Of a stretch of DNA of 64,000 nt, positions 54,545 to 62,881 are shown in pieces (the first letter of the stretch is position 1; each line of letters starts with the position of its first letter). Both the position numbers and the translations under genes were made by a program. The DNA is from JAJDXW01 sp965202895. Its GTDB lineage: Bacteria > Pseudomonadota > Gammaproteobacteria > HK1. The notes below the pieces were generated by a model that saw nothing but the letters and a program-made list of their open reading frames with translations, was not told the DNA's origin and did no database searches. The stretch spans positions 5,022,001-5,086,000 of the forward strand of contig OZ241901.1 in assembly GCA_965202895.1 (NCBI GenBank), in the 5' to 3' direction.

Positions 54545-56386
54545 ATGAGCGAGACGACGGCATCTCCCCGCCCCGCCCCGGCCCCCGCCCGCAACGGACG
54601 GGAAGGAGGCGCAAAGGGCCGGAACGGCGGCCCCGGGCCGGCCGGAGGAAGGACGGACGCGGCCACCTTCGAGGTCGTCAAGAACAGCCTCTACGCGGTC
54701 GCGGAAGAGATGAAGGTCGTGCTCGCGAAGACCGCCTACTCGCCCATCCTCAAGGTCGCGGGCGACTATTCGTGCGGGGTCTTCGACGCCGAGGGCAGCA
54801 TGGTCGCCCAGGGCCCCGACCTTCCGATCCACCTCGGCTCGATGCCGGACGCGGTGCGGGCGGTGGTCCGCGCGTGGGACGACGTCGAGCCGGGCGACGT
54901 CTTCATCCACAACGACCCGTACTTCGGGGGCTCGCATCTGCCGGACGTGAACGTCGTATCCCCCGCCTTCGTGGACGGCGCACTGCTCGGATTCTGCTGC
55001 GTGCGGGCGCATTGGCCGGACGTCGGGAGCGCCACCCCCGGCAGCTACGGCGCGGTGACCGAGGTGTACGGCGAAGGGCTCCGCCTGCCGCCGGTCCGCA
55101 TCCACCGGGCGGGCTCGGTGAACCGCGACGTGGAGGACCTCGTCTTCGCCAACGTCCGGACGCCGGCGGAACGGCGCGGCGACCTCCGCGCCCAGATCGC
55201 GGCCAACCGCCGGGCCTGCGAGCGCCTGACCGCCCTCGCCGGCAGGTACGGGACCGCGAACCTGCGGCGGATCATGCAGGAGGTGATGGACTACTCCGAG
55301 GCGATGATGCGGGGGCTCCTGCGCGAGATCCCGGATGGGGAGGGGTCGTTCGAGGACTTCTGCGACGGGGACGGGATCTTCGCGCGCGGCGCCAACCAGG
55401 ACGAGACGTTCGACGTCCGGCTCCGGGTCGTCAAGCGCGGCGACGCGCTGACCGTCGACTTCGCCGGCTCCGATCCCCAGGTCGCGGGGCCGATGAACGC
55501 CCCGCTCTCGGTCACCGCTTCCGGGGTGTTCACCGCGCTCAAGATGGCGATCGATTCGGCCGGGGTGGTGCCCCCCAACTCCGGGGCGTGGCGCCCCGTC
55601 CGGGTCCTCGCCCCGGAGGGGACGGTGGTGAACGCGCGGTTTCCCGCCCCCGTCGTCTATGCCAACCACGAGATCTCGCACCGGGTGTGCGACATGGTGT
55701 TCGGCGCCCTCGCGTCCATCATCCCGGACCGGGTCATGGCGTGCTCCCAGGGGACGTCCGCGGTGCTCACCCTCGGCGGGGTGGACTACCGCACCGGAGA
55801 GCACTACGTGAGCTACGAGACGGTGAAGGGCGGTTTCGGCGCGCGCCCCGACCGGGACGGCATCAGCGCGGTGGCGAGCGGGATCTCCAACACGATGAAC
55901 ACCCCGGTGGAAGTCATCGAGATGAGCTTTCCGGTGCGGGTGGAGAGCTACGAGCTGCTCCCGGACTCGGGTGGGGCGGGCCGCTGGCGGGGCGGGCTCG
56001 GCGCCCGCCGGACGTGGCGGATCCTCGAGCGCGATTCGCGGGCCACGGTGTGCTGCGAGCGCACCAGGTCGCCCCCGTTCGGGATCGCGGGCGGGGCGGC
56101 GGGGGCGCCGGCCCGCATCTCGGTCGTCGAGCCGGACGGCGCGGAGCGGGTCCTCGACAGCAAGGGCTCGTTCGACGCGCCGGCCGGCTCGCTCGTCGTC
56201 TTCGACGTGCCGGGGTCGGGCGGGTACGGGCCGGCGGAGGATCGGGAGCCCGCGCGGCTCCGCGAGGATCTGGCGGACGGCTACGTCACCCCGGACGGCG
56301 CGCGCCGCGATTACGGCGCGCCCGACCCCGACGCCCTCCTCCGCGGGGGCGGGAACGGCGAGGCGCCGGGGTCGCCGCCGGCCTGA
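54545..56386 (+). CDS. hyuB: Hydantoinase B/oxoprolinase family protein (locus 2)
   Basis: The 613-residue protein has ATFEVVKNSLYAVAEEMKVV, PGDVFIHNDPYFGGSHLPDV, LTVDFAGSDPQVAGPMNAPL and ELLPDSGGAGRWRGGLGA, the HyuB signatures. HNDPYFGGSHLPD is close to acetophenone-carboxylase/N-methylhydantoinase subunits. The first 38 residues are a Pro/Gly-rich extension (PRPAPAPARNGREGG). It forms a complex with HyuA from locus 2. Confidence 0.92.
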   Translation: MSETTASPRPAPAPARNGREGGAKGRNGGPGPAGGRTDAATFEVVKNSLYAVAEEMKVVLAKTAYSPILKVAGDYSCGVFDAEGSMVAQGPDLPIHLGSMPDAVRAVVRAWDDVEPGDVFIHNDPYFGGSHLPDVNVVSPAFVDGALLGFCCVRAHWPDVGSATPGSYGAVTEVYGEGLRLPPVRIHRAGSVNRDVEDLVFANVRTPAERRGDLRAQIAANRRACERLTALAGRYGTANLRRIMQEVMDYSEAMMRGLLREIPDGEGSFEDFCDGDGIFARGANQDETFDVRLRVVKRGDALTVDFAGSDPQVAGPMNAPLSVTASGVFTALKMAIDSAGVVPPNSGAWRPVRVLAPEGTVVNARFPAPVVYANHEISHRVCDMVFGALASIIPDRVMACSQGTSAVLTLGGVDYRTGEHYVSYETVKGGFGARPDRDGISAVASGISNTMNTPVEVIEMSFPVRVESYELLPDSGGAGRWRGGLGARRTWRILERDSRATVCCERTRSPPFGIAGGAAGAPARISVVEPDGAERVLDSKGSFDAPAGSLVVFDVPGSGGYGPAEDREPARLREDLADGYVTPDGARRDYGAPDPDALLRGGGNGEAPGSPPA

Positions 56387-56502
56387 GACCTGGCCGAGAC
56401 AGACCGCCCCCAAGGCCCCTGATACCACCCGCCTCAACCCTTGCCCACCCGCTGGCCCTGCGCGCCGAGCCGCTACGTGATCCACCGGGAGGGGCGCGCC
56501 CG

Positions 56503-57249
56503 ATGGCGGTGCTGAGGCGGATCGCCCTTCCGCCCGGCGCGGCCGCGGAGGTGCTCCGCGAGGGTGACCGGGCGGTGACGCGGATATGGGATTCCCTCGT
56601 GTCCGGGGAGGTCGACGCGGCCCTCGTCGGGAGGACGCCCGAAGCCGCGACCGCCGAGGATCCGGCCGCCGAAACCCCGGTCGTCCGGATAGCGGCGCAA
56701 TGCCTGCTGCCGGGATCGTTCAACCCGGTCCACGAGGGGCACCGGCGGATGCTCGCGCTGGCCGCCGCCCGGCTCGGCGCCGCCGGCGGCGCCTACGAGC
56801 TCGCGATCCTGAACCCCGACAAGCCGCCCCTGTCTCCTGGCGCCGCCGCCGCCCGGCTCGCCGGGTTCTCCGATGCGGAGGCGGTGTGGCTCACCCGTGC
56901 CCCCACCTTTCCGGAGAAGGCCCGGATCTTTCCCGGAGCGACGTTCGCGGTGGGGGTGGACACGCTCGTGCGCATCGCGGAGCCCCGCTACTACGGCGGC
57001 CCCGACGGTCTCGCCGCCGCGCTCTCCCTCCTCGGCCGCTGCCGGTTCCTCGTGTTCGGGCGGTGGTCCGAGGCCGGGTTCGAGACCCTGGAGTCGGTGG
57101 CCCTGCCCGCGCCGCTCCGGGCCCTTTGCGACGGCGTGCCGGAGGCCGACTTCCGCGCCGACGTGTCGTCCACCGAGATTCGCCGGGCCCGAGCCGGCCG
57201 GGGCAGAGCCGCACCGAAATCATCCGCAGCATGTCCCGCAGTCTGCTGA
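56503..57249 (+). CDS. NadD/CoaD-like nucleotidyltransferase
   Basis: The 248-residue protein contains the nucleotidyltransferase motif LLPGSFNPVHEGHRRML (near 70-86, with HxGH-type histidines) and a C-terminal SSTEIRRA typical of this superfamily. It therefore likely transfers adenylyl or cytidylyl groups to a phosphorylated substrate. The N-terminal 65 residues (VLREGDRAVTRIWDSLVSGE) are not part of the usual core. ATG 56503 follows GGGAGGGGCG. It is close behind hyuB. Substrate not determinable. Confidence 0.75.
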   Translation: MAVLRRIALPPGAAAEVLREGDRAVTRIWDSLVSGEVDAALVGRTPEAATAEDPAAETPVVRIAAQCLLPGSFNPVHEGHRRMLALAAARLGAAGGAYELAILNPDKPPLSPGAAAARLAGFSDAEAVWLTRAPTFPEKARIFPGATFAVGVDTLVRIAEPRYYGGPDGLAAALSLLGRCRFLVFGRWSEAGFETLESVALPAPLRALCDGVPEADFRADVSSTEIRRARAGRGRAAPKSSAACPAVC

Positions 57250-57289
57250 ACCGGCTATGAGGGGGGAGGGGGGCGGATCAGGGCCATTT

Positions 57290-57927
57290 ACGCTGACCGG
57301 CTCGCGCCCAGAGACGGCGATGCCCATCGCTCTTGCTGGGAACGGCGCGTCCCACGGATGCGGTGTCCTGGGAGCTGCGCGTTCTCCGAACTCGGGCGTC
57401 TCGCCCGCAGCGATCGGCGGCGGTCTTGCTGTTCCATTTGCGGGCGGGACTCCCCGTCCGTGGGATGCGCCGTTCCCGCGACGCCCGTGGCAGGCGTCGC
57501 TTCGATTCGACCGAACCGGGTTCGCCCGCGGGAACCGATTCCGCGGCGTGAAGAGGCCCTGGGGGCGGATCCTTCCCCTTTCCGTGGCAGGAAGCGGCTC
57601 CGGCCCCGAAGCATGACCCGCGTGTCTCGAGGCGAGGCCAGGGCAGGTCGATTCATGACGTCCGGCGCCGCCCGTCGCAGGCAGTGCCGTTTCACGCTGC
57701 GGAATTGTTCGCTTGGGCGGCCCGGTTCGGTCGAATCAGAGCAGCGAAGGTCTTGGGAACAGGCGCCTGACGCGGCCGCGGGCGTCCTGGGAACGCGGGC
57801 GTCCCGCCCGCATCGACCCGTGTCGGTCTTGCCGTCCCCTCTGCGGGCGGGACGCCCGGGTTCTGAAGACGCGCCGTTCACAGGAAGAGCGATGGGCATC
57901 GATGCCCGGCCGCGAGTCGGTCAGCGT
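57290..57927. repeat. Large imperfect inverted repeat (about 640 bp)
   Basis: The left arm begins ACGCTGACCGGCTCGCG and the right arm ends CGCGAGTCGGTCAGCGT. Further inside, GATGCCCATCGCTCTT pairs with AAGAGCGATGGGCATC, and GATTCGACCGAACCGGG pairs with CCCGGTTCGGTCGAATC. The arms can thus fold from 57290-57570 onto about 57650-57927. Units like GCGGGCGGGACGCCCG inside resemble dispersed REP sequences. No real gene lies within. Confidence 0.8.
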
Positions 57928-58025
57928 GAAGAGGTCCTGTCGGCGGCGGGACCCGGGGTTGCCGCCGCCCGCCCATATCCGACAAGCTCTCGTCCCTGCA
58001 CCGTCGATTTCTGGGGGAAGCCGTC

Positions 58026-60491
58026 ATGGGCGCCCGCTACATCAAGTACGCCGACGGCCACGCGCGGGTCGAGAAGCTGTTGCGGTCCGTCGACCGCCCG
58101 GGCGATTTCTGCGCCCACGGCAGGCTGTTCGCGCCCATGCCGCGGCTGGTGGTCGAGGACGTCGGCGTGTTGTCCTTCCCGGTCCCCGAGGCGCAGGCGG
58201 GCGCGCTCCTCGAGGCGGCCGAGCGCGCTCCGTACGGCAAGGGGCCGGAGACCCTGGTGGACGCATCGGTCCGCGACTGCTGGCAGATCGACGAAGGGCG
58301 CGTGCGACTGGAAGGAGGCGCATGGCCGGATACGTTCGCGCGGGTCCTCGATGCGGCGGCGTCGGGTCTCGGCTGTCCGAGCGGGCGGCTCGACGCGCAA
58401 CTCTACAAGCTGCTCGTCTACGAGCCGGGCGGGTTCTTCCTGCCGCACCGCGACACCGAGAAGGCCGACGGCATGATCGCGACCCTCTCGATCTCGCTGC
58501 CGTCCGCAGGTTCCGGCGGCGAGCTGATCGTCCGCCATGCCGGCCGCGAGGTCGTCGTCGACATGCAGGCGGAGGAGCCATCCGAGCTGGCGTTCGCGGC
58601 CTTCTACGCCGACTGCACGCACGAGACCCGGCCCGTCGTCGAAGGCTATCGCCTCTCCCTCGTCTTCAACCTGTGCCTTCGTCCCGGAGACCGGGACACC
58701 CCCCACCAGGCGCCCGACTACCGCCGGCAGATCGACGGGGTCGCGCGGCAGCTCGCCGAGTGGAGTCGGGACGAACCCGCGGCCGGGAAGCTGGTCTGGC
58801 TGCTCGACCACGAGTACAGCGAATCGGGGCTGTCCTTCGCCGCCTTGAAGGGCTCCGACGCGGCCGTGGCGCAAGTGCTGGCGCCGGCGGCGGAGCGCGC
58901 CGGGTGCGCGCTGTACGCGGCCATCGTGCACGTCGAGGAAGCCGGCGAGGCGACGTTCGAGGGCGGATACGCGCACGGCCGGCACGGCCGACGGCGGCGG
59001 CGGTATGGCGGCGGCTGGGACGAGGACGACGTCGAGCGAATGGACATCGGCGAGGTGTTCGACTATCGGCACTGGCTCGACGGCTGGGCGGACCGGGACG
59101 GCGGCCGGCCACCGTTCTCGGAGATCCCGCTCGCGCCCGGGGAGCTGCTGCCCTCCGGGGCGCTCGACGACGCCGAGCCGGACTGGCAACGGCTGCACGA
59201 AGCCTCGGGCAACGAGGGCGCATCCCTGGAGCGCGCCTATCGCCGCGCGGCCCTGGTGATCTGGCCGCGGGCGAAGACCCTGGACGTCGTTGCGAGCGCG
59301 GGCATCGAACGGGCCGTCGCCTGGGTGGCGGAGGAGCTCGAGCGCAACGGCGGCGCCGTGGACGAAAGGATCGGGGGCCTCGTCTCCCGGCTGATCGACG
59401 GCTGGGCAGCTGCTCCGAGCGGCCGCAACCAGGAGGAGGCCCGCATCGGGATGCTCGAGCTCCTGTGCGGGATCGGGGACGAGGCCCGCATCGAACGCTT
59501 CCTGCGTGAAGTCGTCCTGTCGAGCTACCGCGGCGGGGAGAACGAGGAGTTGGCGGCGGCGATCACCCTGATCGGGCCGGACGCCGCGGGAGGCTTCCTG
59601 CCCGATCTGTCCAAAGCGCACTTCGCGTGGCGCCCCGCCGATACGCTCGCGCTCCTGCGCCGCCTCGACGAGGCGCACGGCGGCCCGGCAAGCCCCGCCC
59701 CTTGGCATGATGCGCTCCGCGAGAGTGTGCGGGCGGCCCTCTCCGCCTTGCCCGACGCGCTGGCGCTCTGCGCGGAGGGCCACACGAAGGGCCGCACCCC
59801 TGGGCCGGCCCGCGCCTGGAACATCGTTCTTCCGGATGATCACAGGAGGCCCGCGCCGCCGAGGTCGCTCGGGGATGCGGCTGTCCACGATCTCTTCGCA
59901 CTGGCTTGGCGTTGGGGCTTGGCGAAGGAAGCCGAGGCAGCGGCCGGCGCGATCGTCCGCCACCCGCAGGCCGTCACGCCGGACCGCACCCTGCCGGCGG
60001 CGCTGCGAACGCTGCACGCGGAAGCGGGCTTGGCGGACGCGGCCCCCTTCGCGTCGCTGTGGCGCCGCGCGGCGGACTTCCTCCTCGCGCGCAGCGCGAC
60101 GCCCCCCGAGGCGCCTCGGGATTGGACGATCCCCGCCCCGGTCGAATGCAGCTGCAAGCACTGCGAGGAGCTACGGGCCTTTTGTGCGGACCCGGCCGCC
60201 GAGACGGCGCGCTTCCCGCTGCGCAAGGACCTGCGCGCCCACCTGCACCAGATCATCGATCGCCACCGGCTCGACCTCACGCACGTGACCGAACGACGCG
60301 GCAAGCCCTACACCCTCGTCTGCACCAAGACCCGCGCAACCCACGAGCGACGGCTGGCGGAGTACGCCGAGGACGTATCGAACATGCGCGCGCTGGTGGA
60401 GTCGGCGCCGGGCGGGAAGCGTTCCGTGGAGTGCGCGGCAGCGCTCGAGCGGCTGCACGGGGCGGTCGCGGCGGCCGGCGGACGGGGCTGA
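58026..60491 (+). CDS. 2OG-Fe(II) oxygenase-type N-terminal domain with long helical C-terminus
   Basis: The 821-residue protein has a prolyl-4-hydroxylase-like core: QLYKLLVYEPGGFFLPHRDT (H-x-D iron ligands, near residue 140), GGELIVRHAG, CTHETRPVVEGYRLSLVFNL (distal His and 2OG-binding Arg). The remaining 550 residues are helical, alanine-rich and of unknown role, with CSCKHCEELRAFC near 705 as a possible zinc site. Substrate may be a protein or nucleic acid. The ATG at 58026 follows GGGGGAAGCC. A decayed copy of its 5' end lies at 61769-62120. Confidence 0.75.
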   Translation: MGARYIKYADGHARVEKLLRSVDRPGDFCAHGRLFAPMPRLVVEDVGVLSFPVPEAQAGALLEAAERAPYGKGPETLVDASVRDCWQIDEGRVRLEGGAWPDTFARVLDAAASGLGCPSGRLDAQLYKLLVYEPGGFFLPHRDTEKADGMIATLSISLPSAGSGGELIVRHAGREVVVDMQAEEPSELAFAAFYADCTHETRPVVEGYRLSLVFNLCLRPGDRDTPHQAPDYRRQIDGVARQLAEWSRDEPAAGKLVWLLDHEYSESGLSFAALKGSDAAVAQVLAPAAERAGCALYAAIVHVEEAGEATFEGGYAHGRHGRRRRRYGGGWDEDDVERMDIGEVFDYRHWLDGWADRDGGRPPFSEIPLAPGELLPSGALDDAEPDWQRLHEASGNEGASLERAYRRAALVIWPRAKTLDVVASAGIERAVAWVAEELERNGGAVDERIGGLVSRLIDGWAAAPSGRNQEEARIGMLELLCGIGDEARIERFLREVVLSSYRGGENEELAAAITLIGPDAAGGFLPDLSKAHFAWRPADTLALLRRLDEAHGGPASPAPWHDALRESVRAALSALPDALALCAEGHTKGRTPGPARAWNIVLPDDHRRPAPPRSLGDAAVHDLFALAWRWGLAKEAEAAAGAIVRHPQAVTPDRTLPAALRTLHAEAGLADAAPFASLWRRAADFLLARSATPPEAPRDWTIPAPVECSCKHCEELRAFCADPAAETARFPLRKDLRAHLHQIIDRHRLDLTHVTERRGKPYTLVCTKTRATHERRLAEYAEDVSNMRALVESAPGGKRSVECAAALERLHGAVAAAGGRG

Positions 60492-60654
60492 CGGTGGGCC
60501 GGCCGCGGTCACTGCGTGCGCGCCGAGGGAAGGATGACCGGCGAACCGGACGCTTTCGGGGCCTGCATCCCGCGGTGGAGATCCCCCCGCCGGAGACTCC
60601 CCGCAGCGCGGGCGGCATCGCGGGCGGCTCCGGGGAGGGAAGGACGGCCGGGCG

Positions 60655-61485
60655 ATGAACGACGCGGCGGACACCCTCGCGCGGCAGCTCGATGCGGTCG
60701 GGAGCGGCCATCTGGTGGTCGTGACCGGGGCCGGCATCAGCCTCGCGAGCGGGATCCCCACCTTTCGCGGAACCGATCCCGACGCGGTCTGGAAGAAGGA
60801 CGTGACCGAGCTCGGAACGCGGCGCTTCTTCGACTCCGACCCGGCGGGAAGCTGGTCTTGGTACACGAGCCGGTTCGACGTGGTGCTCGACAAGAAGCCC
60901 AATCCGGCCCACCACGCGCTCGCGGCCCTCGAACGCTGGCACGCCGCCCGCTCCGGGCGCTTTCTGCTGGTCACCCAGAACGTCGACCCGCTGCACGAAC
61001 GCGCCGGCAGCGAACGCCTCGTCAAGGTGCACGGCAGCGCCGACCGGGTGCGCTGCACGCGGCAGGGCTGCGAGCACGGCGCCCCGCGCGGGTCGCTCGC
61101 CCGGGCGGACTGCGACATGACCGCCTTCGCGCGCGCGCCGGTGGTCGGGAACCTTCCCCGCTGCCCCGCGTGCGGGAGCCTGCTCCGCCAGCACGTCCTC
61201 TGGTTCGACGAGTTCTACGACGAGCACGCGGACTACCAGTGGGGCCGGGTGCTGCTGGCCGCGCAGACCCTGGACTGCCTGCTCTTCGTCGGGACGTCGC
61301 TCTCGGTCGGCGTCACCGATCTCCTGCTCCGGGCGGCGCTCGAAATGGGCCGCCCGGTGCTCGCGATCGACCCCGGAGCGGCCCGCCCCCCGGACCCGCG
61401 CGTCACGATGCTCCGGGCGCCGTCGGAGGACCTGCTGCCGACCGCGTGCGCGCGGCTCGGCGTCGAGGCGCCGGGGGAACGGTGA
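60655..61485 (+). CDS. Sirtuin NAD-dependent protein deacylase
   Basis: The 276-residue protein shows VVTGAGISLASGIPTFRG (NAD-binding, near residue 23), LVTQNVDPLHERAGSERLVK and VHGS with the catalytic His. It also has a zinc ribbon CTRQGC/CPACG, and LLFVGTSLSVGVTD. This is a complete Sir2 fold. It may deacylate proteins or consume NAD. It follows the oxygenase gene by 163 bp in the same direction. Confidence 0.92.
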   Translation: MNDAADTLARQLDAVGSGHLVVVTGAGISLASGIPTFRGTDPDAVWKKDVTELGTRRFFDSDPAGSWSWYTSRFDVVLDKKPNPAHHALAALERWHAARSGRFLLVTQNVDPLHERAGSERLVKVHGSADRVRCTRQGCEHGAPRGSLARADCDMTAFARAPVVGNLPRCPACGSLLRQHVLWFDEFYDEHADYQWGRVLLAAQTLDCLLFVGTSLSVGVTDLLLRAALEMGRPVLAIDPGAARPPDPRVTMLRAPSEDLLPTACARLGVEAPGER

Positions 61486-61768
61486 AGGGGGAGCGCGGTC
61501 CGGGGACGGGAGCGATCCTCCGCGAACCGCCCCGACTCCCTTCATCGGGTTCCATGAGAGCAGCCCCTCGGGCTCACCGGCCGCTCTGGGACGCAGACTC
61601 GCAGGTCCGTCGGTCCATTCCGTTCCCGTTACCGTCGCCGGACCGGAGGCGGGTCGCCGGCCTCGGGCCGGTCGGCTAATCTCGCACCGGAACGGCTACT
61701 CTTCCCCGTTGCCCCGTGCCTTGGGCAAGCGACCGTCGGCCGGAGCGGGCTTGCCACCGTTGGTCCAG

Positions 61769-62120
61769 ATCCGACAAGCTTTCGTCCCTGCACCGTTGAC
61801 CTCAGGAGGGAGTCATCATGCATGTTCCCGACATTGACCATGGCGGATGGACACGCGCGGCCCGAGAATCTGCTTCGCTCCATCGACCGCTCGGACGACT
61901 CCTGCACTCACGACAGGCTGCTCGCACCCATGCCATGGCTTGATGTCGAGAATGCCTGCATGACGCCCATCTCGCTGCCCGAGACGCAGGTTCACCCCCG
62001 CTCGAGACGACCGAACGAGCTCCATACGTCAAAGGGCCGGAGATGCCGGTGGATACCTCGAACCGCGACTGCTGGCAAATCGACACGGTGCGGGCTGACC
62101 CGCTCCATTCGACCACCAGC
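61769..62120 (+). pseudogene. Decayed duplicate of the 2OG oxygenase gene 5' end
   Basis: ATCCGACAAGCTTTCGTCC followed by GCACCGTTGACCTCAGGAGG, then GCGGATGGACACGCGCGGCC and CGACTGCTGGCAAATCGACA, parallel the upstream leader and first 90 codons of the gene at 57975-58290 with many changes and frame breaks. It carries the leader as well as the coding start, so it was a DNA-level duplication. Nothing functional remains. Confidence 0.75.
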
Positions 62121-62153
62121 TCGTTCTCCTGTTGCCGACGTTCCGTGATCCTG

Positions 62154-62183
62154 TCGACACAGGACCGGAAATTCTGCCATAAT
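62154..62183 (+). promoter_or_regulatory. Probable promoter of darTG
   Basis: TCGACA at 62154-62159 and CATAAT at 62178-62183 are separated by 18 bp and lie 33 bp before the darT ATG. Confidence 0.45.
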
Positions 62184-62215
62184 GGGCATCGTACGACGCG
62201 ATGTGGAGGCTGGTC

Positions 62216-62869
62216 ATGATGACGCCGGCACACCCCAGGATTTTTCATGTCGTCCACAGCGACCGGCTGACGTCGATCATCAAAGATGGCGGCCTGTATT
62301 GCGACGCAAGAATGATCGATCACCCGAGCGCCGGCACGACCATCGGAATGGATAACATCAAGGAGCGTCGGTTACGGTGGCGCGTGCCTTGTTGTCCGGA
62401 TACCTGCGTAGGGGATTATGTTCCGTTCTACTTCTGCCCTCGCTCTCCGATGCTGTACTCCATTCATCGGAAGAATATTGACCCCGCTGGTGAATCGGAG
62501 CTTGTCTACAGTGGAGGCCAGGAGCCCATCATCCACCTTGAAGCAGACTTGGGCGAGGTGGTGGATTGGGCCAATCGTACGGGTCGGCGATGGGCTTTTT
62601 CCACGGGGAACGCTGCCGCCGCTGGAGTCCAGTTCCATGATGACCTCGATCGGCTTGACCAGATTGACTGGAATGCAGTGGTGGCGCGTTACTGGTCGGA
62701 AGTCAGGAAAGAAAAACAGGCGGAGTTCCTCGTATACGGTTTCGTCTCATGGCACTTGATGTCGAGGATCGGCGTCATTTCCGATCGTATCCGAAAACGC
62801 GTGCTTCAGATGATCGTAAATTCCGACCACGAACCCCGTGTCGTGGTCAAGCCGTACTGGTACTACTGA
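62216..62869 (+). CDS. darT: DarT DNA ADP-ribosyltransferase toxin
   Basis: The 217-residue protein (MMTPAHPRIFHVVHSDRLTS, IIKDGGLYCDARM, VGDYVPFYFCPRSPMLYSIH, RWAFSTGNAAAAGVQFHDDL, KQAEFLVYGFVSWHLM) has the DUF4433/DarT layout. HV-H near the start and F-YFCPRSPML form the NAD pocket, and the catalytic Glu is in QAEFLV. It attaches ADP-ribose to thymidine in single-stranded DNA and blocks replication. ATG 62216 is chosen over 62201 because GGAGG stands six bases upstream. darG follows 12 bp later. Confidence 0.92.
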   Translation: MMTPAHPRIFHVVHSDRLTSIIKDGGLYCDARMIDHPSAGTTIGMDNIKERRLRWRVPCCPDTCVGDYVPFYFCPRSPMLYSIHRKNIDPAGESELVYSGGQEPIIHLEADLGEVVDWANRTGRRWAFSTGNAAAAGVQFHDDLDRLDQIDWNAVVARYWSEVRKEKQAEFLVYGFVSWHLMSRIGVISDRIRKRVLQMIVNSDHEPRVVVKPYWYY

Positions 62870-62881
62870 TCCGGAGGCGCT

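Noticed and set aside
52224..54614. 796-residue minus-strand frame opposite hyuA
   Set aside because: It is an antisense shadow of a clear hyuA gene with no recognisable domain and biased composition.
57288..57899. 203-residue minus-strand frame in the large palindrome
   Set aside because: It is translated from repeat units (GRDARVPRT-type phrases) that yield spurious frames in many genomes.
60655..61485. Sirtuin as a defence (NAD-depleting Sir2) gene
   Set aside because: The complete zinc ribbon, typical length and high-GC composition fit an ordinary protein deacylase. No defence partner such as an Argonaute or HerA-type ATPase is adjacent.
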